A DNA stretch of 49,165 bases, from positions 1 through 49,165 of the forward strand of contig JAJZSW010000012.1 of NCBI GenBank assembly GCA_021849505.1, given 5' to 3'. Under the pieces are notes generated by a model, which did not search any database, had not been told where the DNA came from, and was given only the letters and a program-made list of their open reading frames with translations. The position numbers and the translations under genes were made by a program. This DNA comes from Pseudomonadota bacterium (GTDB lineage Bacteria > Pseudomonadota > Gammaproteobacteria > Burkholderiales > Rhodocyclaceae). Of this stretch, positions 1-7,993 are shown piece by piece. Position 1 is the stretch's first letter. Each line of letters begins with the position of its first letter.

Positions 1-1
1 C

Positions 2-913
2 AACGCCGCTCGCATCGTCGGCGAACTCGGCCGCGAACTGCGGACGATGGTCGAGCGCGGCGAGGACCTGACCAAGCTGCGCGGCATCGGCAAGGACCTG
101 TCCGCCAAGATCCGCGAGATCGTCGCAACGGGGAAGTGCCTGGCGCTCGACAAGCTGCGCGGCGAATTTCCGCCGGCGGTGACCGAGCTGCTGCATGTGC
201 CGGGGCTCGGTCCGAAGCGCGCCGCGATGCTGTGGCACGAGCTCGACGTCGAGACGCCCGATCAGCTTGTCGCCGCCGCACGCGCTGGGCATATCCGCGA
301 CCTGCCGGGCTTCGGTGCGAAGACCGAGGCCAACATCCTGCAGGCGGTCGAGGCGCACCTGTCGCAGGCGCGGCGCTATCCGCGCGAGCATGCCCGGCAA
401 CAGGCCGAACCGCTGCTCGCCTGGCTGGCCGGGACACCCGGTGTCGTCACGGTCGAGATTGCCGGCAGCTACCGGCGCGGCTGCGCAACCGTCGGCGACC
501 TCGACATCCTGGTCGTTGCTGCGGACGGCGCAAAAGGCGGCAATGAGGCAATGCGCCGCTTTGGCGCCTACCCCGAAGTCGCCGAGGTGCTCGCGGCGGG
601 ACCGGCGCGCGCCAGCGTCGTCCTGAAGGGGGGCCTGCAGGTCGACCTGCGCGTCGTGCCGGCGGCGTCCCACGGCGCGGCGCTGTGCTACTTCACCGGC
701 TCGAAAGCCCACAACATCGCCCTGCGGCGCATCGCCCGCGCGCGCGGCCTCAAGCTCAACGAGTACGGCGTCTTCCGCGGCAAGGAAAGCATTGCCGGCG
801 CGACGGAGGAGGAGGTCTATCGCGCGCTCGGGCTGCAGTGGATTCCGCCCGAGTCGCGCGAGGATCGCGGCGAGATCGAGGCCGCCCGCCTGCCGGCGAA
901 GGCGGGCCGATGA
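2..913 (+). CDS. DNA polymerase X family protein lacking the PHP domain (5' end outside window)
   Basis: The frame is open at the left edge, so the N terminus is missing; the first internal ATG is at 47. The product is a family X (Pol beta-like) nucleotidyltransferase expected to fill short gaps in DNA repair. Helix-hairpin-helix motifs come first ([30 protein letters not shown]). The palm follows with [17 protein letters not shown], carrying two catalytic aspartates, and QVDLRVV, carrying the third. YFTGSKAHN and the thumb end LGLQWIPPE come next. Bacterial PolX is usually about 570 residues and ends in a PHP phosphoesterase domain. Here the protein stops just after the thumb, so a 3'-5' exonuclease activity is not expected. 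Its TGA overlaps the archease ATG, which implies coupled translation. The family is clear; the physiological role beside archease and rtcB is unknown. Confidence 0.9.
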   Translation, partial: NAARIVGELGRELRTMVERGEDLTKLRGIGKDLSAKIREIVATGKCLALDKLRGEFPPAVTELLHVPGLGPKRAAMLWHELDVETPDQLVAAARAGHIRDLPGFGAKTEANILQAVEAHLSQARRYPREHARQQAEPLLAWLAGTPGVVTVEIAGSYRRGCATVGDLDILVVAADGAKGGNEAMRRFGAYPEVAEVLAAGPARASVVLKGGLQVDLRVVPAASHGAALCYFTGSKAHNIALRRIARARGLKLNEYGVFRGKESIAGATEEEVYRALGLQWIPPESREDRGEIEAARLPAKAGR

Positions 914-1323
914 ACTGGGAAACCTTTCCCCACGAAGCCGACGTCGGCGTGCGCGGCACGGGCGACACGCTGGCCGAAGCCTTCGCCGGCGCGGCGACCG
1001 CGCTGACCGCGGTCATCTGCGATCCGGCAAAAGTCGGCGCCGGTGAGACGGCACGCATCGAATGCGCGGCGCCCGACGACGAGTTGCTGCTCGTCGACTG
1101 GCTCAATGCGCTGATCTACGAGATGGCGACGCGGCATCTGCTGTTCTCGCGCTTCAACGTCGCGATAAGCGGCCATCGCCTAAGCGCGACCGTACGAGGT
1201 GAGCCGGTGGATGTCGAGCGCCACCAGCCGGCGGCGGAGATCAAGGGCGCGACGTTCTGCGAACTGGTGGTGCGGCAGGAGCCAGATGGCCGCTGGCTGG
1301 CGCAATGCGTGGTGGACGTGTGA
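910..1323 (+). CDS. Archease, activator of the RtcB RNA ligase
   Basis: Archease (137 aa) promotes guanylylation and turnover of RtcB, making the ligase a multiple-turnover enzyme. Family features visible are the N-terminal [11 protein letters not shown], which carries the conserved His/Asp metal-binding region, the central [13 protein letters not shown] helix, and the C-terminal [10 protein letters not shown] followed by a terminal VVDV strand. The start is the ATG overlapping the polX stop, and rtcB begins 7 bases after this stop, so the three genes look like one transcription unit. A copy of the 26-bp dispersed repeat (25 of 26 matches) lies inside the gene and encodes [11 protein letters not shown]. 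Confidence 0.93.
   Translation: MNWETFPHEADVGVRGTGDTLAEAFAGAATALTAVICDPAKVGAGETARIECAAPDDELLLVDWLNALIYEMATRHLLFSRFNVAISGHRLSATVRGEPVDVERHQPAAEIKGATFCELVVRQEPDGRWLAQCVVDV
1030..1055 (+). repeat. 26-bp dispersed repeat, copy 1 (inside archease)
   Basis: Matches the consensus (AAAGTCGGCGCYGGC then RRGACGGCACG) at 25 of 26 positions, the only difference being T at position 15. It is read in frame as KVGAGETAR. Confidence 0.85.
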
Positions 1324-1330
1324 GGCGAAC

Positions 1331-2761
1331 ATGGATCTGAAGAAACTGAAACAGCGCGGCGAATACGAGTGGGAACTGCCCCTGGCGGGGCGCATGCGCG
1401 TGCCGGGCATCATCTACGCCTCGCGCGAGCTCGTCGCGGCGATGGACGAGAAGGTGGCCGAGCAGGTCGCCAACGTCGCGGCGCTGCCCGGCATCGTCGC
1501 GGCGTCCTACGCGATGCCGGACGCGCACTGGGGCTACGGCTTCCCGATCGGCGGCGTCGCCGCCTTCGACGCGGCCGAGGGCGGCGTGGTGTCGGCCGGC
1601 GGCGTCGGCTTCGATATTTCCTGCGGCGTGCGCACGCTGCTCACCGGCCTGCAAGCGGATGACATCGAGAGCGCGAAGCCGCGTCTCGCCGACGTCCTGT
1701 TCGCGCGCATTCCCGCCGGCGTCGGCAGCACCGGCGCGCTGCGCCTCGACGCCCGCGGCATGGACGCGATGCTCAAGGGCGGCGCCCGCTGGGCGGTGCA
1801 GGAGGGTTACGGCAGCGCGGCCGACCTCGAGCGCATCGAGGAGCGCGGCTGCGTCGCCGGCGCCGATCCCGGCGCGGTCTCCGCGCAGGCCAAGAAACGG
1901 CAGCGGGACGAGATGGGTACGCTCGGTTCTGGCAACCACTACCTCGAAGTGCAGGCCGTCGCCGAGATCTTCGACGCGGCCGCCGCGCGGGCCTACGGCC
2001 TCGCCGTCGGGGACGTCGTCGTCAGTATCCACTGCGGCTCGCGCGGCCTCGGCCACCAGATCGGCACCGACTACCTGCGCGAGATGGTGGTCGCCGCGCC
2101 GGCGGCCGGCATCGCGCTGCCCGACCGCGAACTCGCCTGTGCGCCGCTGCAGTCCGCGCTGGGGCAGCGCTACCTCGGCGCGATGCGCGCCGGCATCAAC
2201 TGCGCGCTCGCCAACCGCCAGATCCTCACCCATCTTGCCCGCGCGGCCTTCGTCGAGGTGTTTCCCGGCATCCGCATGCCGCTGCTCTACGATGTCTCTC
2301 ACAACACCTGCAAGGAGGAGACGCATCCCGTGGATGGTCAGAAGCGCCGGCTGTTCGTGCACCGCAAGGGGGCGACACGCGCCTTCGGCCCGGGCCACGC
2401 CGAGCTGCCGGCCGAGTACGCCCGGGTCGGCCAGCCGGTGCTGATCGGCGGCAGCATGGGCACAGCATCATGGGTGCTCGCCGGCTCGGCCGGCATCGAG
2501 GAACGCGCCTTCGGCTCGGCCTGCCATGGCGCAGGCCGAGCGATGAGCCGCCACGAGGCGACCAGGCGCTGGCACGGCCGCTCGGTGGTGGACGACCTCG
2601 CCGCGCGCGGCATCCTGATCAGGAGCCCGAGCTTGCGCGGCGTCGCCGAGGAGGCGCCGTTCGCCTACAAGGACGTCGGCGCGGTCGTCGCGTCGTCCGA
2701 CCATGCGGGCCTGGCGCGCCGCGTGGCGCGGCTCGCACCGCTGGTATGCGTCAAGGGATAG
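1331..2761 (+). CDS. rtcB: RNA-splicing ligase RtcB
   Basis: RtcB joins RNA 2',3'-cyclic phosphate or 3'-phosphate ends to 5'-OH ends, using GTP and Mn2+, in RNA repair. The 476-residue length fits the family. Visible motifs are PDAHWGYGFPIGG, then GVGFDISCGV with metal ligands Asp95 and Cys98, LGSGNHYLEV, SIHCGSRGLGHQ, HNTCKEET, IGGSMGTASWV, and CHGAGRAMSR with the histidine that is guanylylated. The ATG at 1331 follows archease by 7 bases and starts at MDLKKL; the frame stays open upstream but only over archease. No sigma54-type RtcR activator is visible in the window, so stress control of the kind known for rtcBA elsewhere cannot be confirmed. Confidence 0.96.
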   Translation: MDLKKLKQRGEYEWELPLAGRMRVPGIIYASRELVAAMDEKVAEQVANVAALPGIVAASYAMPDAHWGYGFPIGGVAAFDAAEGGVVSAGGVGFDISCGVRTLLTGLQADDIESAKPRLADVLFARIPAGVGSTGALRLDARGMDAMLKGGARWAVQEGYGSAADLERIEERGCVAGADPGAVSAQAKKRQRDEMGTLGSGNHYLEVQAVAEIFDAAAARAYGLAVGDVVVSIHCGSRGLGHQIGTDYLREMVVAAPAAGIALPDRELACAPLQSALGQRYLGAMRAGINCALANRQILTHLARAAFVEVFPGIRMPLLYDVSHNTCKEETHPVDGQKRRLFVHRKGATRAFGPGHAELPAEYARVGQPVLIGGSMGTASWVLAGSAGIEERAFGSACHGAGRAMSRHEATRRWHGRSVVDDLAARGILIRSPSLRGVAEEAPFAYKDVGAVVASSDHAGLARRVARLAPLVCVKG

Positions 2762-2779
2762 GGCATATACCGTTTGTAC

Positions 2780-2808
2780 TTGCCCTTCGGTTCGGCTCAT
2801 CGGAGAAT
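2780..2808 (+). promoter_or_regulatory. Candidate sigma70 promoter for the 2844 gene
   Basis: TTGCCC (2780-2785) and GAGAAT (2803-2808) are separated by 17 bases, each matching the consensus hexamer at 4 of 6 positions. A strong Shine-Dalgarno, AAGGAGG, sits at 2830-2836, seven bases before the ATG at 2844. The promoter is a pattern match only. Confidence 0.35.
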
Positions 2809-2843
2809 AGGGCCAGCGGACACAAGCATAAGGAGGATCCACC

Positions 2844-3122
2844 ATGGCTGCAAATGTTCCCGTGACTCCGGCGGAGTACGACCGGACCCGGCTCATCGAA
2901 CGCCCTGACGGCTGTTACTGGCAGAGCATCGAGGACGGCCGCGAATACGGGCCGTTCCCCACGCTGGTCGAGGCGGTGGCCGACATGCAGTTCGCCGATG
3001 CGGCCCTGGAGACCGGCGAGACGCTGGCAGAGGCGGAAGACGAAATCGGCATCGCCGACTGGCTCGATGCGGATACGGGAGAGCCTGCCGAGGAGTGTCG
3101 GCCCCACCTCAGGGACGAGTAG
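2844..3122 (+). CDS. Small acidic protein of unknown function
   Basis: I do not recognise this 92-residue protein. It is acidic, especially in the second half (about residues 50-92), which is rich in Asp and Glu, and has no signal peptide or membrane segment. The N-terminal part (ERPDGCYWQSIEDGREYGPF) looks like a compact fold exposing a 'YGPFPT' turn. A near-perfect ribosome binding site seven bases upstream and a candidate promoter in the 82-base gap after rtcB indicate a real, well-translated gene. The following gene starts 9 bases after its stop in the same frame, so the two may be co-transcribed. Confidence 0.75.
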   Translation: MAANVPVTPAEYDRTRLIERPDGCYWQSIEDGREYGPFPTLVEAVADMQFADAALETGETLAEAEDEIGIADWLDADTGEPAEECRPHLRDE

Positions 3123-3131
3123 GCGCGGGCG

Positions 3132-4250
3132 TTGCGCCCCACGGTTCCCCTCATCCTGTTCGGCGCCTGCGACCGCCACAACTTCGGCGACCTGCTGTTC
3201 CCGCATATCGCGGCAGCGCTGCAGCCAGACCGTGAAATCATCGTCGCCGGCCTGGCGGCGCGCGACCTGACGCCCTGCGGCGGCCATCGCGTCGTGCCAC
3301 TCGTCGAACTGGCCGGGCAGTGGCGCGGCCGGCCCGTCGAGATACTCCATGTCGGCGGCGAAATCCTGACCTGCGATGCCTGGCAGGCCGCGGTGATGCT
3401 GCAGCCGCCGGCCGAAGCCCAGGCCGCCATCGTCCATTTGGAAAACCAGCCGGCGCTGCGCCAGGCCTGGGTGGAAGCGCAGCTCGGAATTGCCGACCGT
3501 GCGCCCTACGCCGTGGCACGCGCGCGCTTTCCACACGCAACGCGGGTCGCCTACCAGGCGGTCGGCGGCGTTGCGCTCGACGCCTGCGCTCCGGCATTGC
3601 GCGCCGAGGTTGTGGCCAAGCTCAGTGAGGCCGACGAGGTCAGCGTACGCGACCGGCGGACGCAGGCGCAACTGGCGGCGGCCGACATCCATGCCGGCCT
3701 CGTGCCCGACCCGGCGGTGATGGTCGCCGAGCTGTTCGGCGCCGAGATCGGGCGCCATATCGACGGCGGCGAAGTCGCCGGGTTGCGGCGCGCCTTCCCG
3801 CAGGGCTATCTCGCCATCCAGTTCAGCGCCGACTTCGGCGACGACGCGACACTCGCCGGGATCGCCGCACAGCTCGGCCGCCTCGCCGCCGAGACCGGTC
3901 TCGGCATGGTGTTCTTCCGCGCCGGGGCGGCGCCGTGGCACGACGACCTCGACGTTTATCGGCGCACCATCGGGCGCATGCGGGAAGGCGCGGCACACCT
4001 CTTCGCCTCGCTGCATCTCTGGGACATCTGCGCGCTGATCGCCGCCAGCCGCGGCTACTGCGGCAGCAGCCTGCACGGCCGGATCGGTCCGGCGGCCTAC
4101 GCGCTGCCGCGCGTGAGCCTGATCCATCCCGGCCTGGCCGAACGTCCGACCAAGCAGGCGGCCTATGCAGAAACCTGGGAGCCGGCCGGGATGAACACCG
4201 TCGTGTCGCCCGATGGCATCGACGCGGCGCTGCAGGCGGCGCTGTCCTGA
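3132..4250 (+). CDS. Polysaccharide pyruvyl transferase family protein
   Basis: Resembles the polysaccharide pyruvyl transferase family (PF04230), which adds ketal pyruvate to sugars of capsules, exopolysaccharides or cell-wall polymers. Seen: an N-terminal strand LILFGACDRHNFGDLLFP with the family's 'N-x-GD' signature, an internal HVGGEILT, VSVRDRRTQAQL, LVPDPAVMV, and near the C terminus SRGYCGSSLHGRIGPAAYALP, the conserved 'SLHG' motif. Length (372 aa) is normal. The only plausible start is TTG at 3132, because a stop lies 9 bases upstream in frame. No other polysaccharide genes are nearby, so the substrate is unknown. A copy of the dispersed repeat starts one base after its stop. Confidence 0.8.
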   Translation: MRPTVPLILFGACDRHNFGDLLFPHIAAALQPDREIIVAGLAARDLTPCGGHRVVPLVELAGQWRGRPVEILHVGGEILTCDAWQAAVMLQPPAEAQAAIVHLENQPALRQAWVEAQLGIADRAPYAVARARFPHATRVAYQAVGGVALDACAPALRAEVVAKLSEADEVSVRDRRTQAQLAAADIHAGLVPDPAVMVAELFGAEIGRHIDGGEVAGLRRAFPQGYLAIQFSADFGDDATLAGIAAQLGRLAAETGLGMVFFRAGAAPWHDDLDVYRRTIGRMREGAAHLFASLHLWDICALIAASRGYCGSSLHGRIGPAAYALPRVSLIHPGLAERPTKQAAYAETWEPAGMNTVVSPDGIDAALQAALS

Positions 4251-4251
4251 A

Positions 4252-4277
4252 GAATCCGGCTCTGGCAATACGACTCG
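4252..4277 (+). repeat. 26-bp dispersed repeat, degenerate copy 2 (just after a stop codon)
   Basis: Matches the consensus at 19 of 26 positions, with the conserved core GGCTCTGGCAATACGA. It lies between the convergent pyruvyl transferase and Mut7-C genes, one base after the first gene's stop. Confidence 0.55.
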
Positions 4278-4279
4278 GC

Positions 4280-5017
4280 TCAGGGCGCCGCGGCTGCGAG
4301 CAGGGAGCGCATGCGCTGCCAATGCGTGCCCTGCCAGTAGATGCGCCGGCAGTGGTCGCAGGTGAGGAAGTGCTGCTGATGCTCCCTGACCGCGGGTGGC
4401 AGGCGGTCTGCGATCAGCGGCTTGTCGATCGGCCGCAGCGGCGTGTTGCATTCCAGGCAGCGCGAGAAGGGACGGAAACTGTCCTGCAGTTCGAGCCGCT
4501 GCACGATCTCCTGGAATTGCCGCACCGGTTTCAGCGCATGGACGTAGCAGCCGTGCGTGATGCCGCGCAGCTTGAGCAGTTCGCGGTCGCGCGTCAGCAG
4601 GATGCGCCGCTCGCCGATCGAGATCGCGGCGAGCTCGGGGTCGGCGAAGTCGTTGCGGAACAGCGTGTCGAAGCCGGCCATGCGCAGCAGGCGGGCAAGT
4701 CCGCCGAGATGGCAGTCGGCGACGAAGCGGGTCTCTCTGAGCGGTTGCGCGCGCACGCGCAGCAGCGGCGTGACATCCAGCGCCTCGAAGCGCGGATAGA
4801 CGGCGACGCGGTCGCCGTCCCGCAGCAGGCGGTCGAAGCCGACCGATGCGCCGTTGACGAGGATCACTTCGACCTCGGTGTGCGGCACGCCGAGCGCCTC
4901 GATCATGTGCTTGACGGTCGCCGCCTGCGCGCAGGGTAACGAAAATTCCCGCTTGCGACGCTGGGGCGCCAGGAAGTCGTTGAGTTCCTCGTAGAAGCGG
5001 AAGGTCGCGTTCGCCAT
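4280..5017 (-). CDS. Ubiquitin-like domain fused to Mut7-C RNase domain
   Basis: A 245-residue two-domain protein. Residues about 1-85 form a ubiquitin/ThiS-like fold (ATFRFYEELNDFL at the start, LVNGASVGFDRLL, DGDRVAVYPRFE). The rest is a Mut7-C domain with a PIN-like core (RFVADCHLGGLARLL, ILLTRDRELLK) and a C-terminal zinc ribbon made of CLECN and CDHCRRIYW. Mut7-C proteins are predicted RNases; I know of no defined bacterial substrate. I chose the ATG at 5017, because the 40 residues encoded upstream do not look like either domain. It is convergent with the pyruvyl transferase gene and divergent from ppiD. Confidence 0.85.
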   Translation of the reverse strand: MANATFRFYEELNDFLAPQRRKREFSLPCAQAATVKHMIEALGVPHTEVEVILVNGASVGFDRLLRDGDRVAVYPRFEALDVTPLLRVRAQPLRETRFVADCHLGGLARLLRMAGFDTLFRNDFADPELAAISIGERRILLTRDRELLKLRGITHGCYVHALKPVRQFQEIVQRLELQDSFRPFSRCLECNTPLRPIDKPLIADRLPPAVREHQQHFLTCDHCRRIYWQGTHWQRMRSLLAAAAP

Positions 5018-5094
5018 GCTTGCAGTCGTGAGTGCTCTGCGCTGGAATGGTAGCAGGGACGCCGAACTCCCTCCCGGGCGGCAAAGACTTTGAT

Positions 5095-5100
5095 TACAAT
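5095..5100 (+). promoter_or_regulatory. Candidate -10 element upstream of ppiD
   Basis: TACAAT matches the sigma70 -10 consensus at 5 of 6 positions, about 73 bases before the ppiD ATG. No good -35 hexamer is visible at 16-18 bases upstream. A short inverted repeat, ATCAA-CTT-TTGAT, follows at about 5113-5125. Confidence 0.35.
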
Positions 5101-5135
5101 TGCGGGCCACCAGATCAACTTTTGATTCAATACGC

Positions 5136-5161
5136 AAAGGCGGACTCCGGTTCGCCTTTTT
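5136..5161 (+). terminator. Intrinsic terminator-like hairpin in the ppiD leader
   Basis: AAAGGCG and CGCCTTT can pair over 7 bp with a 10-base loop, followed by further T residues. The hairpin ends 11 bases before the ppiD start codon, so it either stops transcription arriving from upstream or acts as an attenuator in the ppiD leader. No transcribed gene precedes it on this strand for about 900 bases. Confidence 0.55.
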
Positions 5162-5172
5162 GCTTGGGATAC

Positions 5173-7074
5173 ATGACCATGTTCGATACCGTTCGCAACA
5201 GCAAGAGAATCGTCCAGATCGTCCTGGCGATCATCATTCTGCCCTTCGCCTTGTGGGGCGTGGATTCCTATGTGAGCGGAGGGGGTAGCGCGAACGAGGT
5301 CGCGAGCGTTGGCAAGACGCCGATTACCCTGGATGAGTTTCAGCGCTCCCTGAGCGAGCAGCAGGATCGCTTGCGCCCCCAGGTGGGCAACAACGTGGCG
5401 CTGCTGGAAAGTCCCGAATTCCGCCGTGGCGTGCTGCAGGAGCTCATCAACCAGCGCTTGCTGTTAGTGCATGCCGGCAAGTCCCAAATGGGCATCAGCA
5501 ACGAGGCCTTGTCGGGGTTTATCGCTTCCTTGCCCGCCCTCCAGGAGGACGGCAAGTTTTCGCGCCAGCGCTATGAACAACTGGTCGCCGCCCAGAACAT
5601 GAGCGTCGAGCAATTCGAGGCCTTGCTGCGGCGCGACCTGCTGACGCAGCAGGTCACCATGCCGATCGGCAACGCCGCGCTGGCCGGCAATCTGCCCGCC
5701 GACCGCTGGCTCATGGCGCAGCTGGAAGAGCGCGAAATCGCCGAGGCGATCCTGCGCGTCGAGCAGTTCGCCGCGGACAGCAAGCCCGACGCGGCGGCGA
5801 TCCAGCGTTATTACGAGGAAAACCGCTCACGCTTCGAACAACCCGAGCAGGTCAGGGTCGAGTATCTGGTGCTGAGCCAGGCCAAGCTGATCGAAGCCGC
5901 CAGGATCAGCGAGGCCGACATCCAGGCCGCTTACGAGGCGAACGCGGCGCGCTACCGCAAGCCCGAGCAGCGGCGCGCCAGCCACATCCTGATCCGTGCC
6001 GACATGAATGCGCCGGCGGCCGAAATCAAGGCAGCGGAAGAAAAGGCGGGGCAGGTTCTCGCGCAAGTCAAGGCTGCTCCTGCCGACTTCGCCAGGCTGG
6101 CGAAGCAGCATTCGCAGGATCCGGGTTCGGCAGCCAATGGGGGCGACCTCGGCTTCTTCGGGCGCGGCATGATGGTCAAGCCCTTCGAGGAGGCGACCTA
6201 TGCCCTGCAGGAAAACCAGATTTCCGAAGTGATTCGCTCTGACTTCGGTTTCCACATCATCAAGCTGACCGGCATTCGCCCGGAACAGGCGCAAAAGCTC
6301 GAGGAGGTGCGCGGCGAGATCCAGGCGGAACTCAAGCGCCAGACCGGTGCGAAGCAGTATGTCGAAGCCGCCGAGGGCTTTTCCAATCTCGTCTATGAGC
6401 AGCCCGACAGCCTGAAGCCGGCCGCCGAAAAGTACGGGCTGGCGGTGCAAAACTCTGAGTGGCTGGCGCAGGGAGGGCAACTGCCTGCACCTTTCACCAA
6501 CGCCAAGCTGGTTCAGGCGGTGTTTTCCGAGGACGCCGTCAAGCACAAGCGCAATACCGAGGCGGTCGAAACCGCGCCGAACACACTGGTTTCCGCGCGG
6601 GTCGTCGAACACCAACCCGCCGAAGTCATCGCTCTCGAAAAGGTGAGCGGCGTGATCGCACAGGTATTAGTGCGCGAAGCCGCCCTGGCCAAGACGGAGG
6701 CGGCGGGACAGGCCGAGTTGGACAAACTGAAGCGCGGCGAAAAGTCCGCGCTGAGCTGGGGTACGCCGCGCATGGTCAGCCGCCTGCATGCGCCGAACCT
6801 GAGCCGCGAGGCGGGTCTGGCGGTGTTCGGCGCAAGCGGGCAGAAGCTGCCGGCCTACGCGGGCGTGAAGACCCCGCAGGGCTATGTGCTGTATCGCATC
6901 GACAAGGTAAAGGCCTTCGATCCGGCGGCAGCGGGCGAAGCCTTACCGCGTGCGGCGGCGCTGCGCCAGCAGTACAACGAGGTCATGGCGCGGGAAGACC
7001 TGATCAACTGGCTGGCTGCGCTGCGCGAGCAGTATGGCGTGAAGATCAACAGCGCCGCGCTGGAACGCAAATGA
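5173..7074 (+). CDS. ppiD: Membrane-anchored periplasmic chaperone/peptidyl-prolyl isomerase PpiD
   Basis: PpiD (633 aa) is an inner-membrane SurA-like chaperone at the Sec translocon exit that helps fold outer membrane and periplasmic proteins. Seen: a short cytosolic N terminus (FDTVRNSKR), one transmembrane anchor ([18 protein letters not shown]), a SurA-type chaperone region ([22 protein letters not shown]), and a parvulin domain at about residues 265-365 ([47 protein letters not shown]). A C-terminal chaperone half follows. In E. coli the parvulin domain lacks isomerase activity, so catalysis here is uncertain. The start is ATG 5173, with another in-frame ATG two codons on and no strong ribosome binding site. 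Confidence 0.93.
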   Translation: MTMFDTVRNSKRIVQIVLAIIILPFALWGVDSYVSGGGSANEVASVGKTPITLDEFQRSLSEQQDRLRPQVGNNVALLESPEFRRGVLQELINQRLLLVHAGKSQMGISNEALSGFIASLPALQEDGKFSRQRYEQLVAAQNMSVEQFEALLRRDLLTQQVTMPIGNAALAGNLPADRWLMAQLEEREIAEAILRVEQFAADSKPDAAAIQRYYEENRSRFEQPEQVRVEYLVLSQAKLIEAARISEADIQAAYEANAARYRKPEQRRASHILIRADMNAPAAEIKAAEEKAGQVLAQVKAAPADFARLAKQHSQDPGSAANGGDLGFFGRGMMVKPFEEATYALQENQISEVIRSDFGFHIIKLTGIRPEQAQKLEEVRGEIQAELKRQTGAKQYVEAAEGFSNLVYEQPDSLKPAAEKYGLAVQNSEWLAQGGQLPAPFTNAKLVQAVFSEDAVKHKRNTEAVETAPNTLVSARVVEHQPAEVIALEKVSGVIAQVLVREAALAKTEAAGQAELDKLKRGEKSALSWGTPRMVSRLHAPNLSREAGLAVFGASGQKLPAYAGVKTPQGYVLYRIDKVKAFDPAAAGEALPRAAALRQQYNEVMAREDLINWLAALREQYGVKINSAALERK

Positions 7075-7076
7075 CG

Positions 7077-7107
7077 AAAGTCAGTGCCGGCGAGACGGCA
7101 CTGACTT
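7077..7107 (+). terminator. Bidirectional terminator built from dispersed repeat copy 3
   Basis: AAGTCAGTGCCG (7078-7089) and CGGCACTGACTT (7096-7107) are perfect complements over 12 bp with a 6-base loop, followed by GTTT. This separates convergent ppiD and fabI. The same bases (7077-7102) match the dispersed-repeat consensus at 23 of 26 positions. The three differences include the A and T at positions 7 and 9 that complete the palindrome, so a repeat copy appears to have become a terminator. Confidence 0.85.
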
Positions 7108-7125
7108 GTTTACTGCGGCGTAATC

Positions 7126-7926
7126 TCAGGCGGGCAACGGTTCCGCGTTGCCCATGGCGACATTGTGCGTGCCGCCATCCACATAGAGCACTTCGCCGGT
7201 GATGCCGCTGGCGAGATCCGAAAGCAGGAAGGCGGCGGCGTTGCCCACTTCCTCGATCGTCACGTTGCGGCGCAGCGGCGCGTGGTGGGCGTTGTAGGCA
7301 AGCAGCTTGCCGAAGTTGCCGATGCCCGAGGCGGCCAGCGTCTTGATCGGGCCGGCGGACAGCGCGTTGGCGCGGATGCCCTGCGGCCCGAGGCTGAAGG
7401 CTAGATAGCGGGTCGCGGCTTCGAGGCTGGCCTTGGCCAGGCCCATCGTGTTGTAGTTGGGCATGGTGCGTTCGGCACCCAGATAGGAAAGGCAGACCAG
7501 CGAAGGCTTGTTGCCCTTCAGCAGCAGGGCGCGGCCGGCCTTCGCCAGCGCCGGGAAACTGTAGGAGGAAATCTCGTGCGCGATGCGGAAGTTCTCGCGC
7601 GAAATGCCGTCGAGGAAGTCGCCCTCGATGGCTTCGTTCGGGGCGTAGGCAATCGAATGCACGATGCCCTCGAGGCCATCCCAGCGCTGGGCGATCTGCT
7701 CGAAGCAGGCGGTAATCTGCGCATCGTCGGCGACATCGACCTGATAGATCATGTCGCTGCCGAACTCGGCAGCGAATTTCTGGATGCGCTCCTGGAAGCG
7801 TTCGTTCTGGTAGGTGAAGGCGAGTTGCGCACCTTCACGATGGCAAGCCTTGGCGATGCCATAGGCGATCGACCGGTTGGACAAGAGGCCGGTGATGAGA
7901 ATGCGCTTGCCGTCAAGAAAACCCAT
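7126..7926 (-). CDS. fabI: Enoyl-[acyl-carrier-protein] reductase (NADH)
   Basis: FabI performs the last reduction in each fatty-acid elongation cycle, using NADH. The 266-residue length is typical. Seen: the modified Rossmann signature [15 protein letters not shown] near the N terminus, ending DVADDAQI, the strand [14 protein letters not shown], and the catalytic region with [20 protein letters not shown] carrying the Tyr-x6-Lys pair. A C-terminal [10 protein letters not shown] follows. The start at MGFLDGK (7926) is preceded by GGGAGG at a good distance; an in-frame ATG five codons upstream would overlap that site. The gene is divergent from the lipoprotein gene and convergent with ppiD. 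Confidence 0.96.
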   Translation of the reverse strand: MGFLDGKRILITGLLSNRSIAYGIAKACHREGAQLAFTYQNERFQERIQKFAAEFGSDMIYQVDVADDAQITACFEQIAQRWDGLEGIVHSIAYAPNEAIEGDFLDGISRENFRIAHEISSYSFPALAKAGRALLLKGNKPSLVCLSYLGAERTMPNYNTMGLAKASLEAATRYLAFSLGPQGIRANALSAGPIKTLAASGIGNFGKLLAYNAHHAPLRRNVTIEEVGNAAAFLLSDLASGITGEVLYVDGGTHNVAMGNAEPLPA

Positions 7927-7962
7927 GCTGAATCCTCCCATTAACCTTCACAACGAGGGCGG

Positions 7963-7968
7963 ATTATA
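7963..7968 (-). promoter_or_regulatory. Candidate -10 element for fabI
   Basis: A perfect TATAAT on the minus strand lies 36 bases upstream of the fabI ATG in the 67-base divergent gap. No convincing TTGACA-like -35 is seen at the right distance, so the call rests on the -10 alone. Confidence 0.4.
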
Positions 7969-7993
7969 GCGGCGATTCCATTACACTTCGGCC

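Noticed and set aside
3815-3842. Repeat-like sequence CAGCGCCGACTTC in the pyruvyl transferase gene
   Set aside because: Only the second part fits, and one extra base is needed; not counted as a copy.
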